Of a stretch of 64,000 nt of DNA, positions 15,967 through 26,116 are shown in pieces. A program made the translations under genes and the position numbers. The notes beneath the pieces are model-generated. The model was not told where the DNA came from. It saw only the letters and a list, made by a program, of their open reading frames with translations, and ran no database searches. Each line of letters begins with the position of its first letter. Position 1 is the stretch's first letter. Source of the stretch: Thermodesulfobacteriota bacterium (GTDB taxonomy: Bacteria; Desulfobacterota; UBA8473); contig JBFLWQ010000009.1 of the NCBI GenBank assembly GCA_040757775.1, positions 46,823 to 110,822 on the forward strand. The letters are read 5' to 3'.

Positions 15967-17703
15967 TCAATCCTCTCTCGGCCTTGCCTTTTTAGCCACT
16001 GTCACAATAGCGTCCAGTTTCTCCTTCACCTCGGGATCAATCATCTCTTTGGGGACGAAACGAGCCAGTTCATGGAAGTTCTTTTTGTCCATAATATTAT
16101 ACAGGCTAAGTTTTTTGAAAAATGCCTTGAAGAAGGGAGTAAGAAAATCCTCGCTTACTTTTGTGTCTCTATCCCAGGGAGAGCCCTTTCCAAGAGTTTC
16201 CATGGCTTTTGTTAGCTCTTCTATGGCTTCTCTTATAACCTTTTTACGTGATTCAACATGGGCGGATTCAAAAAGTGGCCCTGGAAGCACTTCTCTGTCA
16301 CTGGCAATGGCATAGGCTTCGAGGGCCTCGGGATACCAAAGGTAATTTTCAATTTCCCGCCTTGCCCACATAATGCCACGAGCTCCAAGATCACCAGGAA
16401 GTCCCTGTTCAAGACGGTCAAATATTGCGATGCCCTTCAAATGTGGAACAGCTTCCCTGAGGCCGAAAAAATGCCTTCGTACCTCGCTGGTTTGATTTCC
16501 CACGTAATGAACAAAAGGTCTTTCCAGTGTCCGTACCGCCTCATTATATTCAAGCTTTTCTGCAAAGGTTCTCAAAATCGCCAGATCAGTTGATCCTCCC
16601 AGGTATAGTACCCACCCGGTTTGCTCTGCCTGATAGTAGTGTTCAAATCCTATCTCTTTTAAAGCTTTTAAAACCTGGCTGCCTCGGTCATTGATGCGGT
16701 GTGGCTTTCCCACAAAAGCGACAACAACATCACGTTCCGCCGCTTCATTGAGCAAAACCTCGGAATGACTTGCGGCAATAATCTGGTTGCCGTTTTCCCG
16801 GGCAACATCCGTCAGAAGCTGATAAACCTGTCTTTGGCGGAGGATTTCCAGATGAGCATCAGGCTCGTCGAGCAGCAGCACAGCGCCTGGATGAGCATAC
16901 ATGTAGGCGAGAAGCAAAAGGGTTTGCTGTAAGCCCCTTCCGGAAGAGGAAATATCAAGTTGGATGCCATGTTCCCGGTAGGTCATAACGATTTCGCCTC
17001 GTTCAGTAATATAGTTGGGGATATTAAGCTCAGCACCAAAAAGGGTTTTGATCTGGTCAGTAAGTTTTTGCCAGTCTTCCTTTTTGTTGTTATAAATTAT
17101 GTAGCATAGGTTGCGAAGAACTTCTGCTGTTCGTCCCTCTCCAATGCGGACATTGATAGCGCCAGGATCAAGTCGGTTTTCGTTCGCTGCCAATCCTGAC
17201 ATAGGGGGGAGAAATGCCAGTTGAACGTTTTCTGCTTGCTCCGGAATAGGCATTCTTTTCGGGTTCTTGTCCTCGGATTGACGAAGGGGACGGCAGTAAA
17301 ATGATTCTTCGTTGGCATAATCAAACTCAAGGCCACATATCCATGCATTACCTTCGGTTATTCCTTCAACAATCACATCAATGCGGATATTTTTCGTTTG
17401 TGGTTTCCCCTCAAAATTTTTGGCATCTCTCACGTTAAGCTCACGCCACAGAAGCTTGGCATCCGGAACCGGTACAGCTATCAGGTCTCTCCGGTTGATG
17501 GTTACCCCGGGGCGTTTTTCAGGTGACGTTTTGCCCTTTCGCTTTTCATTCCAGCGTTTGAGTCCTATTTCCCAAAGAGATAATGCTTGAAGTGCAGTAG
17601 TCTTACCTGAATTGTTTGGCCCGATAAGTACGACAGGGTTCCCCAATTCTACGTCCACGTTATCAAACCTTTTAAAATTTCGGGCGGTTAGTTTTGTGAG
17701 CAT
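15967..17703 (-). CDS. OLD-like AAA ATPase with degenerate Toprim domain
   Basis: 578 residues. ABC/SMC-type ATPase: Walker A GPNNSGKT at 28-35, signature SSSGRGLQQTLLLLAYMY, Walker B LLLDEPDAHLE, and ASHSEVLL (H-loop). The remaining ~230 residues contain VLYLGGSTDLAIL, FDRLEQG and RREIENYLWYPEAL, which follow the order of OLD-family Toprim motifs, but the first lacks the usual Glu (GG for EG). OLD-family nucleases act in phage defence or DNA repair. Encoded alone here, with no HNH or helicase partner. The nuclease activity is uncertain. Confidence 0.8.
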   Translation of the reverse strand: MLTKLTARNFKRFDNVDVELGNPVVLIGPNNSGKTTALQALSLWEIGLKRWNEKRKGKTSPEKRPGVTINRRDLIAVPVPDAKLLWRELNVRDAKNFEGKPQTKNIRIDVIVEGITEGNAWICGLEFDYANEESFYCRPLRQSEDKNPKRMPIPEQAENVQLAFLPPMSGLAANENRLDPGAINVRIGEGRTAEVLRNLCYIIYNNKKEDWQKLTDQIKTLFGAELNIPNYITERGEIVMTYREHGIQLDISSSGRGLQQTLLLLAYMYAHPGAVLLLDEPDAHLEILRQRQVYQLLTDVARENGNQIIAASHSEVLLNEAAERDVVVAFVGKPHRINDRGSQVLKALKEIGFEHYYQAEQTGWVLYLGGSTDLAILRTFAEKLEYNEAVRTLERPFVHYVGNQTSEVRRHFFGLREAVPHLKGIAIFDRLEQGLPGDLGARGIMWARREIENYLWYPEALEAYAIASDREVLPGPLFESAHVESRKKVIREAIEELTKAMETLGKGSPWDRDTKVSEDFLTPFFKAFFKKLSLYNIMDKKNFHELARFVPKEMIDPEVKEKLDAIVTVAKKARPRED

Positions 17704-18194
17704 TACCTTTTTCCCTTAATCATTAATGCATAATGGTTACCTGATAAACCTTTGTCCCTCTTCTTCCCCAGCACTGGCAAATTATTATACACTTCATATA
17801 TGATTCGTCAAACCAAAAAACAGGCATATGCCCTTTGTTTTTTTTGGAAATTTATAGGCTAACAAAGGTTTGGCTGTATGGCTGTGTACTTTTGGTCTAA
17901 AAAAAAGATAGAGTTCAGGAAAGTAGCGTGGTTTCTGAATTTGCTCACAGTAGGTGTGGCAAAAGCTACAGGAAAAGTAAAAAAATGCTTGACAGTTATA
18001 ATTATATATGAGAGATAAGCAAAAAGCGGTTTTTCAGTAATGTACCCTATACCGATTTTGTTGAAAGAGACCCATACTTATTTTTTAATTTAGGGGACAA
18101 CGCAGACATTTTTAGTTTCCTTTTGATCAAAACTGATATTTTATTGCCTGATTGCTGTCTTATTACCTTATAATATTTATTTGCTGTATACTAT
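17704..18194. other. 491-bp divergent intergenic region
   Basis: AT-rich, between the divergently transcribed OLD-like gene and the carboxypeptidase. No gene or RNA is recognisable. A TATAAT-like box at about 18170-18176, with TTGCCT roughly 19 bp upstream, could be a weak promoter for the carboxypeptidase. A TTGACA at 17991-17996 has no well-spaced -10. Confidence 0.4.
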
Positions 18195-19334
18195 ATGGTA
18201 AATACCCTGTTTAAAAAATATGTAGTTATTGGTATTTGGGCACTATTCCTTTTGCTCTTTAACCAGAGTGAATCAAATCCCCAGACACCACCTGATGGCT
18301 TTATCACAGCCAGGGCTGCTTTTTTGATGAACGCTGATACTGGAGCTATTCTTTACGAAAAGAATCCAGACCTTCCTTTACCTCCTGCCAGCACTACCAA
18401 GATAATGACAGCCATTGTTGCACTGGATAAAAAACCCCCTGATGCTTTTCTCAGGGTTAGTAAAGATGCAACTCTGGTGTCTCCCTGTAAAATAGGAGTT
18501 CGTCCTGGTGAGAGTTGGCAGGTGGAAGACCTCATATTCAGCATCCTTCTGAACTCCGCTAACGATGCAAGTTTAGTAGTAGCAGAGGGAACTGCCGGAT
18601 CTGTAGAAGAGTTCACCCGTCTTATGAATCGCAAGGCAAAGGAAGCAGGAGCATCCAATACACACTTTGTTAATCCTCACGGTCTTGATCAGAGGGATCA
18701 TTATGCTACAGTGAGAGATATGGCATTAATTTTTAAATACGCTATGAGTAATCCGATCCTCAGGGAGGTATTAAAAACAAAGTCTATCTCGATTAGAGGC
18801 CCTGGTTCCAGATTGGTTCATCTTAGAAATCACAACAGGCTGCTGGGCAATTTTGAGGGTATGATCGGTGGAAAGACAGGATACACATCCCAGGCAAGGC
18901 GTTGTTTTGTGGGGGAGGCTTCGCGCGATGGTAAGAATCTCCTGGTATGTGTATTTGGTTCAAAGGATCACTTTAGAGATACTGCAAGGTTACTTGATTA
19001 TGGGTTTAACGGAGATGTAGCAGAAGAGAGAAGCAATAGCTTCAGGGTTCAAAAACATGAAAATGAGGTGCCTTATAATTTTAAGAGTCGTAAAAGGGGT
19101 TATGTTCTTCAGGTTGCAACTTTTTCTAGGAAGAGGATGGCTGCCGACTTAAGGCAGACCCTTCTAAAAAAAGGATTCCCCTCATTTATTGAAAATGCAT
19201 CTTTGGAAAATGGGGTCGCCCGCCATCGTGTTAAGGTAGGTCTGTATCCAAATCTGAAAATTGCCAAGAAAACTAAAGAACGTATAAAGAAACGTTTTGG
19301 GATTCACTCCGTAATCATTCGTCAATACAGTTAG
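18195..19334 (+). CDS. D-alanyl-D-alanine carboxypeptidase (S11) with C-terminal SPOR domain
   Basis: 379 residues. An N-terminal hydrophobic helix (residues ~9-23) suggests export. The penicillin-binding triad is complete: STTK (S66-K69), SAN in LLNSANDAS, and KTG in GGKTGYTSQAR. Residues ~296-379 (GYVLQVATFSRKRMAADL and on) form a SPOR domain that binds denuded septal peptidoglycan. The enzyme trims pentapeptide stems, and SPOR would direct it to division sites. No clear ribosome site before the ATG at 18195. Confidence 0.92.
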   Translation: MVNTLFKKYVVIGIWALFLLLFNQSESNPQTPPDGFITARAAFLMNADTGAILYEKNPDLPLPPASTTKIMTAIVALDKKPPDAFLRVSKDATLVSPCKIGVRPGESWQVEDLIFSILLNSANDASLVVAEGTAGSVEEFTRLMNRKAKEAGASNTHFVNPHGLDQRDHYATVRDMALIFKYAMSNPILREVLKTKSISIRGPGSRLVHLRNHNRLLGNFEGMIGGKTGYTSQARRCFVGEASRDGKNLLVCVFGSKDHFRDTARLLDYGFNGDVAEERSNSFRVQKHENEVPYNFKSRKRGYVLQVATFSRKRMAADLRQTLLKKGFPSFIENASLENGVARHRVKVGLYPNLKIAKKTKERIKKRFGIHSVIIRQYS

Positions 19335-19454
19335 ATCATTCCCTCCCAAAAAGACCAATCAGGTTAAACTAGCCCTTTCTCATCTGAAAACACCTTTATG
19401 GCAGACGAGGTGCCTGCCGTGACTCCAAGGTTGTTGAGAGGTCCTGACCAGGGA

Positions 19455-20714
19455 TTAAATCATTCGAATTAGAAGGAGGAAGGTAAAGACAATCATCACA
19501 ACCGAGGTCACCCATGCGATCGCATTGAAGACAGGGCCATTTGTGTAATCCATCATCAACTTCTTGTCATTGATGAGCAAAAGCATGAATATTAGGACAA
19601 AGGGGAGAACCATACCATTGATCACCTGCGAGAAATACATGATCTGGATCAGGGGAACATTAGGGTAAAGGATGATACCTGCCCCTAAAAAGATGAGAAG
19701 AGAGTAGAGTCCATAGAACTGAGGGGCTTCCGCAAACTTTTTGTCTATCCCTGCCTCCCACCCCAGTCCTTCACAGATGAGATAGGTTGTGGATAAAGGA
19801 AGGATAGAGGCAGCGAAGAGGGAAGCATTGACCAAGCCGAAGGCAAAGAGATAGGTGCAGTACTTACCTGCTAAAGGATAGAGGGAAATCGCTGCATCTT
19901 TGGCTGTTTCAATTCGGACACCATTTTTAAAGAGGGTTTCTGCGCAAACGAGTATGATAAAAAAGGCAACGATATGGACAATGATTGATCCCATGACTAT
20001 ATCAAATCGGGCGAATTTATAGTCCTCTATTTTGATTCCTTTCTCCACAATCGAAGCCTGGAGGTAAAATTGCATCCAGGGTGCAATCGTCGTTCCCACT
20101 AGGGCGATAATCATAGTCATTTCAGGAGGATTAAAGCTGAGTTGAGGGGTTAAAAATTGCTCGAATACATGTCCCCAATCCGGTTTTACAATGATACCTG
20201 TAACTATGTAGGAAAGATAAAACACGCATGCGATCAGAAATGCCTTCTCCACTGACCGATAGGTTCCCTTCGCTACTATCCACCAGACCATAAAGGCACC
20301 CAAAGGAACGGAAATGAATCTGCTTACCCCCAAAACTTCCATCCCTGCTGCCAGACCTGCAAATTCGGATATGACGTTGCCCATGTTGGTTAAAAACATA
20401 CCAATTATCAGATAGAAAGTGATTTTAGCGCCGAATTTTTCACGGATAAGATCAGATAGTCCTTTGCCTGTCACCACACCCATCCGGGCGCACATTTCCT
20501 GAATCACTATCAGGGCAATCATAATGGGTATAAGAGTCCAGATGAGTTTGAGCCCAAATATTGCACCGGTTAAAGAGTAAGTGGTGATGCCACCGGCATC
20601 ATTATCGACATTGGAGGTAATAATACCAGGCCCCATAAGAATGAGGAATAGTCCCACCATCCTCCACATTGAGCGCACCGAACTGGAAAACTGTCTTCCG
20701 TAATTCTTTTCCAT
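19455..20714 (-). CDS. Nramp-family divalent cation transporter, NRMT-like variant
   Basis: 419 residues, about 11 membrane helices. TM1 reads GPGIITSNVDNDAGGI where classical Nramps have DPGN, and TM6 reads GTTIAPWMQFY where they have the MPHN-type metal motif. The Met ligand that favours Mn/Fe is thus Ala, and the His is Trp. Nramp-related magnesium transporters (NRMTs) lack this Met. Starts 2 bp after the stop of a soluble MgtE-like protein, which supports a Mg2+ role (inference). Confidence 0.85.
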   Translation of the reverse strand: MEKNYGRQFSSSVRSMWRMVGLFLILMGPGIITSNVDNDAGGITTYSLTGAIFGLKLIWTLIPIMIALIVIQEMCARMGVVTGKGLSDLIREKFGAKITFYLIIGMFLTNMGNVISEFAGLAAGMEVLGVSRFISVPLGAFMVWWIVAKGTYRSVEKAFLIACVFYLSYIVTGIIVKPDWGHVFEQFLTPQLSFNPPEMTMIIALVGTTIAPWMQFYLQASIVEKGIKIEDYKFARFDIVMGSIIVHIVAFFIILVCAETLFKNGVRIETAKDAAISLYPLAGKYCTYLFAFGLVNASLFAASILPLSTTYLICEGLGWEAGIDKKFAEAPQFYGLYSLLIFLGAGIILYPNVPLIQIMYFSQVINGMVLPFVLIFMLLLINDKKLMMDYTNGPVFNAIAWVTSVVMIVFTFLLLIRMI

Positions 20715-20716
20715 CC

Positions 20717-21973
20717 TTATCCTTCATCAGATGCCAATACATCAAGGACACTCCGGAAACCGATTACTCCCTTGAGATAGTTATCTTCATCAACCACAGG
20801 AAGTGCTCGAAATCCATACTTCGTAAACAATTTAACCACCTTGTCCTGTTCTGTGTCCACCTTGACACTCACCAACCTTGGAACCTCGATTTCCGAAAGG
20901 GATTGATGGGATTGGGTTGCGAAAAGGTCCCGAATGCTTACCACACCCTGGAGCACATTTTTTTCATTCAACACATAGATATAGTCTATGATGTCTAAAT
21001 TCGTGGCATCAGCCCTCAACCGGGCAATAGCTGCCTCTACAGTTACCTCTGGCGTCAGACTGAGGTAGGCAGTTGTCATCAGACCACCTGCTGTTTCTTC
21101 GGGGTGAACAAGCAGCTCTCTCAAATCTTCTGCCCTCTCCTGTTCCATTCCTTCGAGGATTTCTTCAGCCCTTTTTTCGGAGAGATCTGCCAGTAGGTCG
21201 GCTGCCTCACTGGGCGACATCTCCTCAACAATATCAGATGCCTTCTCTACTGGGATTGTCTCGATAAGGGCTTTCTGAATCTTCGGAATGATTTCCTCTA
21301 AGGTATCAGCAGCGGTCTCTGTATCCAGGGCATGAAAGATAGCCGATCGGTCTCTGCCGCTCAGGTCCTCAATAATATCGGCCAAATCCGCAGGGTGGAG
21401 GGGAGAAAGTTTCTTCTGAGATACACTGAGCCGGAGGAGATCAGAGCCGGAGAGGAGCTGTACATATTGCCAGGATATAAACTGATTGGTAAGGTCATAA
21501 GAGAAGAGCCAGCGGGAGACACGATCCACTACCTTTTCCCATCCTACTCTCCTCATCAGTCCCCGAAATCCCACATCTACATGAACCAGCCTGAGACGGG
21601 AATCCACATTAAGGAAATGGAGGTCATTAACCCTCACTACCTTTGCCCCGAAGGTGTCAACGATCTGCCTATCCATTACCTCCTCCCTAAGAAGAAAGAT
21701 ATCTTTCTCAGAAACGGGAGGTTGAAAATCACAGGGTTCATCTTGAGAAAAGGTAATCCGGGGTTCGATTTGAATAATCTTTTCCCATGGGAGATAAAGC
21801 CTCTTTCCCCTTGCCTTTGTTCGGATCATTATGCCTACAATCATTGGGTAGGAGTCTCCTCTTTCGGCGACCATATCCATAACCTTGCCCATCTTCTGTC
21901 CGGAAGGTTGATAGACTCTCCGATTCAAAAAATCGCTGAAGAAGTAAAAATTTTTGAGGTTATGATCCATCAA
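20717..21973 (-). CDS. soluble MgtE-like regulator: PRC barrel - MgtE_N - CBS pair
   Basis: 418 residues with no membrane segment. Order: PRC-barrel-like domain (residues ~10-75, LNRRVYQPSGQKMGKVMDMV), a middle region, MgtE N-terminal superhelical repeats (LHPADLADIIEDLSGRDRSA to EETAGGLMT), then two CBS repeats (EVTVEAAIARLRA; YGFRALPVVDEDNYLKGVI). In MgtE these cytosolic domains sense Mg2+ and close the channel. The membrane part is missing; the next gene is an Nramp-like transporter, so this is probably its gate or sensor. TTG (21973) or ATG (21970) start. Confidence 0.88.
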   Translation of the reverse strand: MMDHNLKNFYFFSDFLNRRVYQPSGQKMGKVMDMVAERGDSYPMIVGIMIRTKARGKRLYLPWEKIIQIEPRITFSQDEPCDFQPPVSEKDIFLLREEVMDRQIVDTFGAKVVRVNDLHFLNVDSRLRLVHVDVGFRGLMRRVGWEKVVDRVSRWLFSYDLTNQFISWQYVQLLSGSDLLRLSVSQKKLSPLHPADLADIIEDLSGRDRSAIFHALDTETAADTLEEIIPKIQKALIETIPVEKASDIVEEMSPSEAADLLADLSEKRAEEILEGMEQERAEDLRELLVHPEETAGGLMTTAYLSLTPEVTVEAAIARLRADATNLDIIDYIYVLNEKNVLQGVVSIRDLFATQSHQSLSEIEVPRLVSVKVDTEQDKVVKLFTKYGFRALPVVDEDNYLKGVIGFRSVLDVLASDEG

Positions 21974-21980
21974 TCAACTA

Positions 21981-23624
21981 TCACTCCTGCATCCTATATT
22001 TCTGCTCTGCCTTTGGAACATACCACTTGATGAAGTTATAGTCAATCCCAATAGGAGCCGGCTTAATCCCCTTGAATCTGTTATGTATTATAGGCAAGGC
22101 ATAGGGAATGTAAAGAAAGGTATAAGGCTGCTCTTCAGCCAGTATCTCTTGTATCTTAAAATAGTATCTCTTCCTCTCCTCTTGATTAAAGGTATGTCTT
22201 CCCTTTAAAAGAAGTTCATCTACTTCCTTATTTTTATATGAGATAAAATTTAACTCCTTGGGTCTGGTCTTGCTTGAATGCCATATATCATATATATCAG
22301 GTTCAGGTCCCGTTGTCCATCCCAGGATAACCGCCTCAAAGTTTTTCTTGTCTATAAAATCGTTTACAAAGGCTGCCCATTCGATAATCCTGATGTTCAC
22401 TTTAATACCTATCGTCATAAGTCTGCGCTGAATGATCTCCGCGCATTGTGCCCTCTGGGCATTTCCCTGATTGGTTATTATGGTAAACTCAAAGGGGACC
22501 CCGTCCCTGTCAAGGATGCCATCATTGTTACTGTCCTTCCACCCTGCTTCTGCTAATAAATTCTTCGCCTTTTCAGGATCATAAGTGTATATCTTTACAT
22601 TGGGATTATACTGCCAGGTTCCGGTTTTATAAGGTCCTGTGGCTATCTCCCCCAATCCCAGTAATATCCCGTCGATTATCTCTCTCTTATCTGTAGCATA
22701 ACTGATTGCCTGACGAACTCGTTTATCCTTAAACTTTGGGTTAGTAAGGTTGTAGGCTAGATAGGTATAGGCAAATGCCAGATATTTGTATTTGTTAAAG
22801 TTTTCATTTATCTTGTACGTATCAGTTTGCCTCTTATACTGCAGGGGGGTTAATCCCATCCTGTCTATTCCACCGGCCTTCAGCTCTAAAAAGGTAGTGG
22901 CCGGGTCTGGTATGATACGGTATACATATCCGTCTGTATATGGTCTTCCCTCAAAATAATCATGGTTTGATACCAGTTCAATCTTCTCCCCTGTCTTCCA
23001 ACTTTTAAACCTATAGGGTCCTGTACCGACAGGATGACGACTCAGTCCGGAGGTATTTATGTCCTTGCCTTTGAGAAGGTGTTCAGGGAGAACTACAAGA
23101 TTTCCCCAACTCCCCAATGCAGGGGCAAAAGGTTTACTGTAACTCACTCTAAAGGTATATTTATCAAGGACAGAAGCCTTCTTCACCTCCAAAAAATCCC
23201 CGGCGTATGCGGTACGGGTATTGGGGTTAATTATGGTTTTATAACCGAACATAACGTCATTAGCGGTAAACGGAGAACCATCATGCCACCTGACCCCCTT
23301 CCTTAAATGGAAGGTTATGGTCAGTCCATCTCCCGATATATCCCATGATTCAGCCAAATCACCCACAAGGCTAAGGTCTTTGTCGTATTTTACCAGCCCG
23401 TTGAATATTAACCCGGCAATGCCGTGAGAGGCACTGTCTGAGGATAGCATTGGTATCAGATTACTGGCATCACCAATAGAGCTGTCTATCAGAATATCAC
23501 CATAAGCAGGGGGGCCAGGTTTAGATGTGCGTTGAGAAACCTCCTCAGGCTTGCCTGAACATCCCAAAAACCCCGATAAAATAATAAATATTAAGAGCGT
23601 CTGAAGTGATTTAGATACATTCAT
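21981..23624 (-). CDS. family 5 peptide/nickel ABC transporter substrate-binding lipoprotein
   Basis: 547 residues. Signal sequence with a lipobox at LSGFLGC (C22) predicts an outer-face membrane anchor. SBP_bac_5 landmarks: DSASHGIAGLIFNGLVKYD, the family signature around LTITFHLRKGVRWHDGSPFT, DVMFGYKTI, RHPVGTGPYRFKSW, FKDKRVRQAISYATDKREII and AKNLLAEAGWKDSN. Binds peptides or related ligands. Followed after 7 bp by the MgtE-like gene, so they may be cotranscribed, but a functional link is not obvious; the Dpp permeases at 11-13 kb are possible partners. Confidence 0.92.
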   Translation of the reverse strand: MNVSKSLQTLLIFIILSGFLGCSGKPEEVSQRTSKPGPPAYGDILIDSSIGDASNLIPMLSSDSASHGIAGLIFNGLVKYDKDLSLVGDLAESWDISGDGLTITFHLRKGVRWHDGSPFTANDVMFGYKTIINPNTRTAYAGDFLEVKKASVLDKYTFRVSYSKPFAPALGSWGNLVVLPEHLLKGKDINTSGLSRHPVGTGPYRFKSWKTGEKIELVSNHDYFEGRPYTDGYVYRIIPDPATTFLELKAGGIDRMGLTPLQYKRQTDTYKINENFNKYKYLAFAYTYLAYNLTNPKFKDKRVRQAISYATDKREIIDGILLGLGEIATGPYKTGTWQYNPNVKIYTYDPEKAKNLLAEAGWKDSNNDGILDRDGVPFEFTIITNQGNAQRAQCAEIIQRRLMTIGIKVNIRIIEWAAFVNDFIDKKNFEAVILGWTTGPEPDIYDIWHSSKTRPKELNFISYKNKEVDELLLKGRHTFNQEERKRYYFKIQEILAEEQPYTFLYIPYALPIIHNRFKGIKPAPIGIDYNFIKWYVPKAEQKYRMQE

Positions 23625-24010
23625 GAACGACCTCCTTATTCCCCTATCATATCAGCGGGCTGCTGCCCAAATCCCTTTTCGCTTGGGCAACAGCCTGAGA
23701 GCTTTGCAAAAGTCTCAACCTGTTGACAGCTGAGACCATTTTAAAATTAACTCAAATATATACAATTTGCAATTAAAAAAGCCCTTGTAAAATCTTTACC
23801 AATTTGATAGTAGTTTGGATTGATTATTGTAATATCAAACCGCAGAGGGTACAGAGAAATAAAATAAAGATATAAGAATCATCTCCAAATTAGTTGATGG
23901 ATTATGAGGATTCGAGGGGTCAAGGAGTCTAGGATTCTAGTGAAATGATTTAGGCTATATGAAGGCTAAAGAGATGGATAAAGTTGGGAAACTGGCAAGG
24001 AGGTTAAAAA
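23625..24010. other. 386-bp divergent intergenic region with two inverted repeats
   Basis: Separates the binding-protein gene (minus) from the thiolase operon (plus). Contains a hairpin with 13-bp arms (23658-23670 and 23683-23695, one mismatch) and an operator-like palindrome GTCTCA...TGAGAC (23712-23736) with CTGT/ACAG inside. The rest is AT-rich with no gene. AAGGAGG lies just before the thiolase ATG. Confidence 0.55.
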
Positions 24011-25189
24011 ATGGAAGAGGTTGTAATTATAAATGGTGTCAGGACAGCAGTAGGGACATTTGGCGGTTCCTTTAAAGAGGTACCTGCTGTGAAGCTGGGG
24101 GCTAAGGTTATTGAAGAAGTGGTCAAAAGGACAGGGCTAAAGGGTAGTCAGATAGATGAGATAATAATGGGAAATGTTTTACAGGCAGGATTGGGGCAGA
24201 ATCCTGCCAGGCAGGCAGCAATAGATGCAGGGATACCCCAGGAAGTACCCTCATATACTCTAAATAAGGTTTGTGCATCAGGACTGAAATCGGTAATGTT
24301 GGCAGCCCAGGCTATAATGATAGGAGATGCAGAGATAATTGTTGCTGGCGGCTTAGAGAATATGAGCATGACACCCTATGCCATAAATAAGGCCCGTTGG
24401 GGTATCAGGATGAATGACGACAAATTGGTCGATTTAATGATACACGACGGTTTGTGGGATATATTTAACGGGTACCATATGGGGATTACAGCAGAAAATG
24501 TAGCAGAGAGTTTTGGGATTACCAGAGAAGATCAGGATGACTTTGCACTTCGGAGCCAAATGAAAACAGCCAGGGCAATAGAAGGAGGAAGGTTTAAAGA
24601 CGAGATAGTTCCCGTCGAGATTCCCCTGAGAAAGGGGGAAGTGAAAGCATTCGACACTGATGAGCATCCAAGACCCGATACTACAAAAGAGGCATTAGCA
24701 AAACTACGGCCAGCCTTTAAAAAAGATGGGACAGTCACTGCCGGTAATGCATCTGGCATAAACGATGGTGCAGCCGCACTGGTAATAATGTCAAAAAAGA
24801 AGGCAGGTGAGCTTGGTTTAGAACCAATGGCTGTAATCAAATCCTATGCCACTGCCGGAGTGGACCCGGCAATTATGGGCACCGCTCCTGTTCCAGCCAG
24901 TAGAAAGGCCATTGCAAAGGCAAAACTTACAGTTTCAGATTTAGACCTGATAGAGGCAAATGAGGCTTTTGCATCTCAGGCAATATTCGTAAACAGGGAG
25001 ATGGGATGGGATTTAGATAAGGTGAACGTTAACGGAGGGGCTATAGCACTGGGGCATCCTATAGGTGCCAGCGGTGCCAGGATACTGGTGACTCTGTTAT
25101 ACGAAATGAAGAAAAGGGGTTCTAAATTGGGTTTGGCAACACTGTGTATTGGCGGAGGGCAGGGGGCTGCTATTATAGTTGAGATGTAG
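24011..25189 (+). CDS. acetyl-CoA acetyltransferase (thiolase)
   Basis: 392 residues, standard thiolase length. Acyl-accepting Cys in [11 protein letters not shown] (about C88), [31 protein letters not shown] (His) and CIGGGQGAA (catalytic Cys) are all present. Catalyses thiolytic cleavage of 3-ketoacyl-CoA or condensation of acetyl-CoA. First gene of a plus-strand operon with 3-hydroxyacyl-CoA dehydrogenase 27 bp downstream. Supports beta-oxidation of products from the two minus-strand blocks. Confidence 0.95.
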   Translation: MEEVVIINGVRTAVGTFGGSFKEVPAVKLGAKVIEEVVKRTGLKGSQIDEIIMGNVLQAGLGQNPARQAAIDAGIPQEVPSYTLNKVCASGLKSVMLAAQAIMIGDAEIIVAGGLENMSMTPYAINKARWGIRMNDDKLVDLMIHDGLWDIFNGYHMGITAENVAESFGITREDQDDFALRSQMKTARAIEGGRFKDEIVPVEIPLRKGEVKAFDTDEHPRPDTTKEALAKLRPAFKKDGTVTAGNASGINDGAAALVIMSKKKAGELGLEPMAVIKSYATAGVDPAIMGTAPVPASRKAIAKAKLTVSDLDLIEANEAFASQAIFVNREMGWDLDKVNVNGGAIALGHPIGASGARILVTLLYEMKKRGSKLGLATLCIGGGQGAAIIVEM

Positions 25190-25216
25190 TTTTTAACAAT
25201 TATAAGGAGGCATATT

Positions 25217-26071
25217 ATGGAGATCAAGACTTTTGGTATTGTTGGTGCAGGACAGATGGGTAGTGGTATTGCCCAGGTTGCGGCTTCTACCGGATTTGAT
25301 GTCATACTGAATGATATTAAGGATGAGTTTGTAAAGAAGGGAATATCCTCTATTTCCGTAAGTCTCGATAGGATGCTTAAGAAGGGAAAGATTACTGTTG
25401 AACAAAAAGATACTACACTTGCTAGGATTTCAGGTACCACCAGACTGGAAGACATGGCAAAAGCTGACTTTGTAGTGGAAGCCGCAACAGAGAACCTTCC
25501 AATCAAACTTGATATCTTCAAGAAACTGGACGAGGTTTGTAAATCTGAGGCAATCCTGGCTAGCAACACATCTTCCATATCCATTACAAAAATTGGTTCC
25601 GTAACCAAGAGACCCGACAAAGTAATAGGTATGCACTTTATGAATCCTGTTCCTATGATGCAGTTGGTGGAGGTTATAAGAGGACTTCCTACCTCAAATG
25701 AAACCTTTGATACTGTGATGAAGCTTGCAGAAAAGATGGGCAAAACGCCGGCAGAAGCAGGAGATTTTCCCGGTTTTATTGCCAACAGGATACTGCTTCC
25801 CATGATAAATGAGGCTGTTTATACCTTGTATGAAGGGGTAGGAAAACCAGAGGCTATAGATACGGTGATGAAATTGGGTATGAACCACCCCATGGGTCCC
25901 CTGACTCTGGCTGATTTAATAGGGCTTGACACATGTTTGGCAATTCTGGAGGTCTTGCACAATGAATTAGGTGATCCAAAATATCGTCCGTGTCCCCTCT
26001 TAAGAAAATACGTAGAGGCTGGATATCTGGGAAGGAAGACCGGGAGGGGCTTCTACGATTACAGTAAGTAG
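25217..26071 (+). CDS. 3-hydroxybutyryl-CoA dehydrogenase
   Basis: 284 residues. NAD-binding [14 protein letters not shown] at the N-terminus, [13 protein letters not shown] with catalytic region, [17 protein letters not shown] (catalytic His), and the C-terminal domain [19 protein letters not shown] with [17 protein letters not shown]. Oxidises (S)-3-hydroxyacyl-CoA to 3-ketoacyl-CoA for the thiolase encoded immediately upstream. ATAAGGAGG ribosome site. Confidence 0.95.
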   Translation: MEIKTFGIVGAGQMGSGIAQVAASTGFDVILNDIKDEFVKKGISSISVSLDRMLKKGKITVEQKDTTLARISGTTRLEDMAKADFVVEAATENLPIKLDIFKKLDEVCKSEAILASNTSSISITKIGSVTKRPDKVIGMHFMNPVPMMQLVEVIRGLPTSNETFDTVMKLAEKMGKTPAEAGDFPGFIANRILLPMINEAVYTLYEGVGKPEAIDTVMKLGMNHPMGPLTLADLIGLDTCLAILEVLHNELGDPKYRPCPLLRKYVEAGYLGRKTGRGFYDYSK

Positions 26072-26116
26072 AATCATCTCCTAAAAAGTTGCAATTTGAA
26101 ATAAAGGATTCAAGGA

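Noticed and set aside
17991..18020. Promoter at TTGACA upstream of the carboxypeptidase
   Set aside because: No -10 at acceptable spacing, and it is about 200 bp from the gene.
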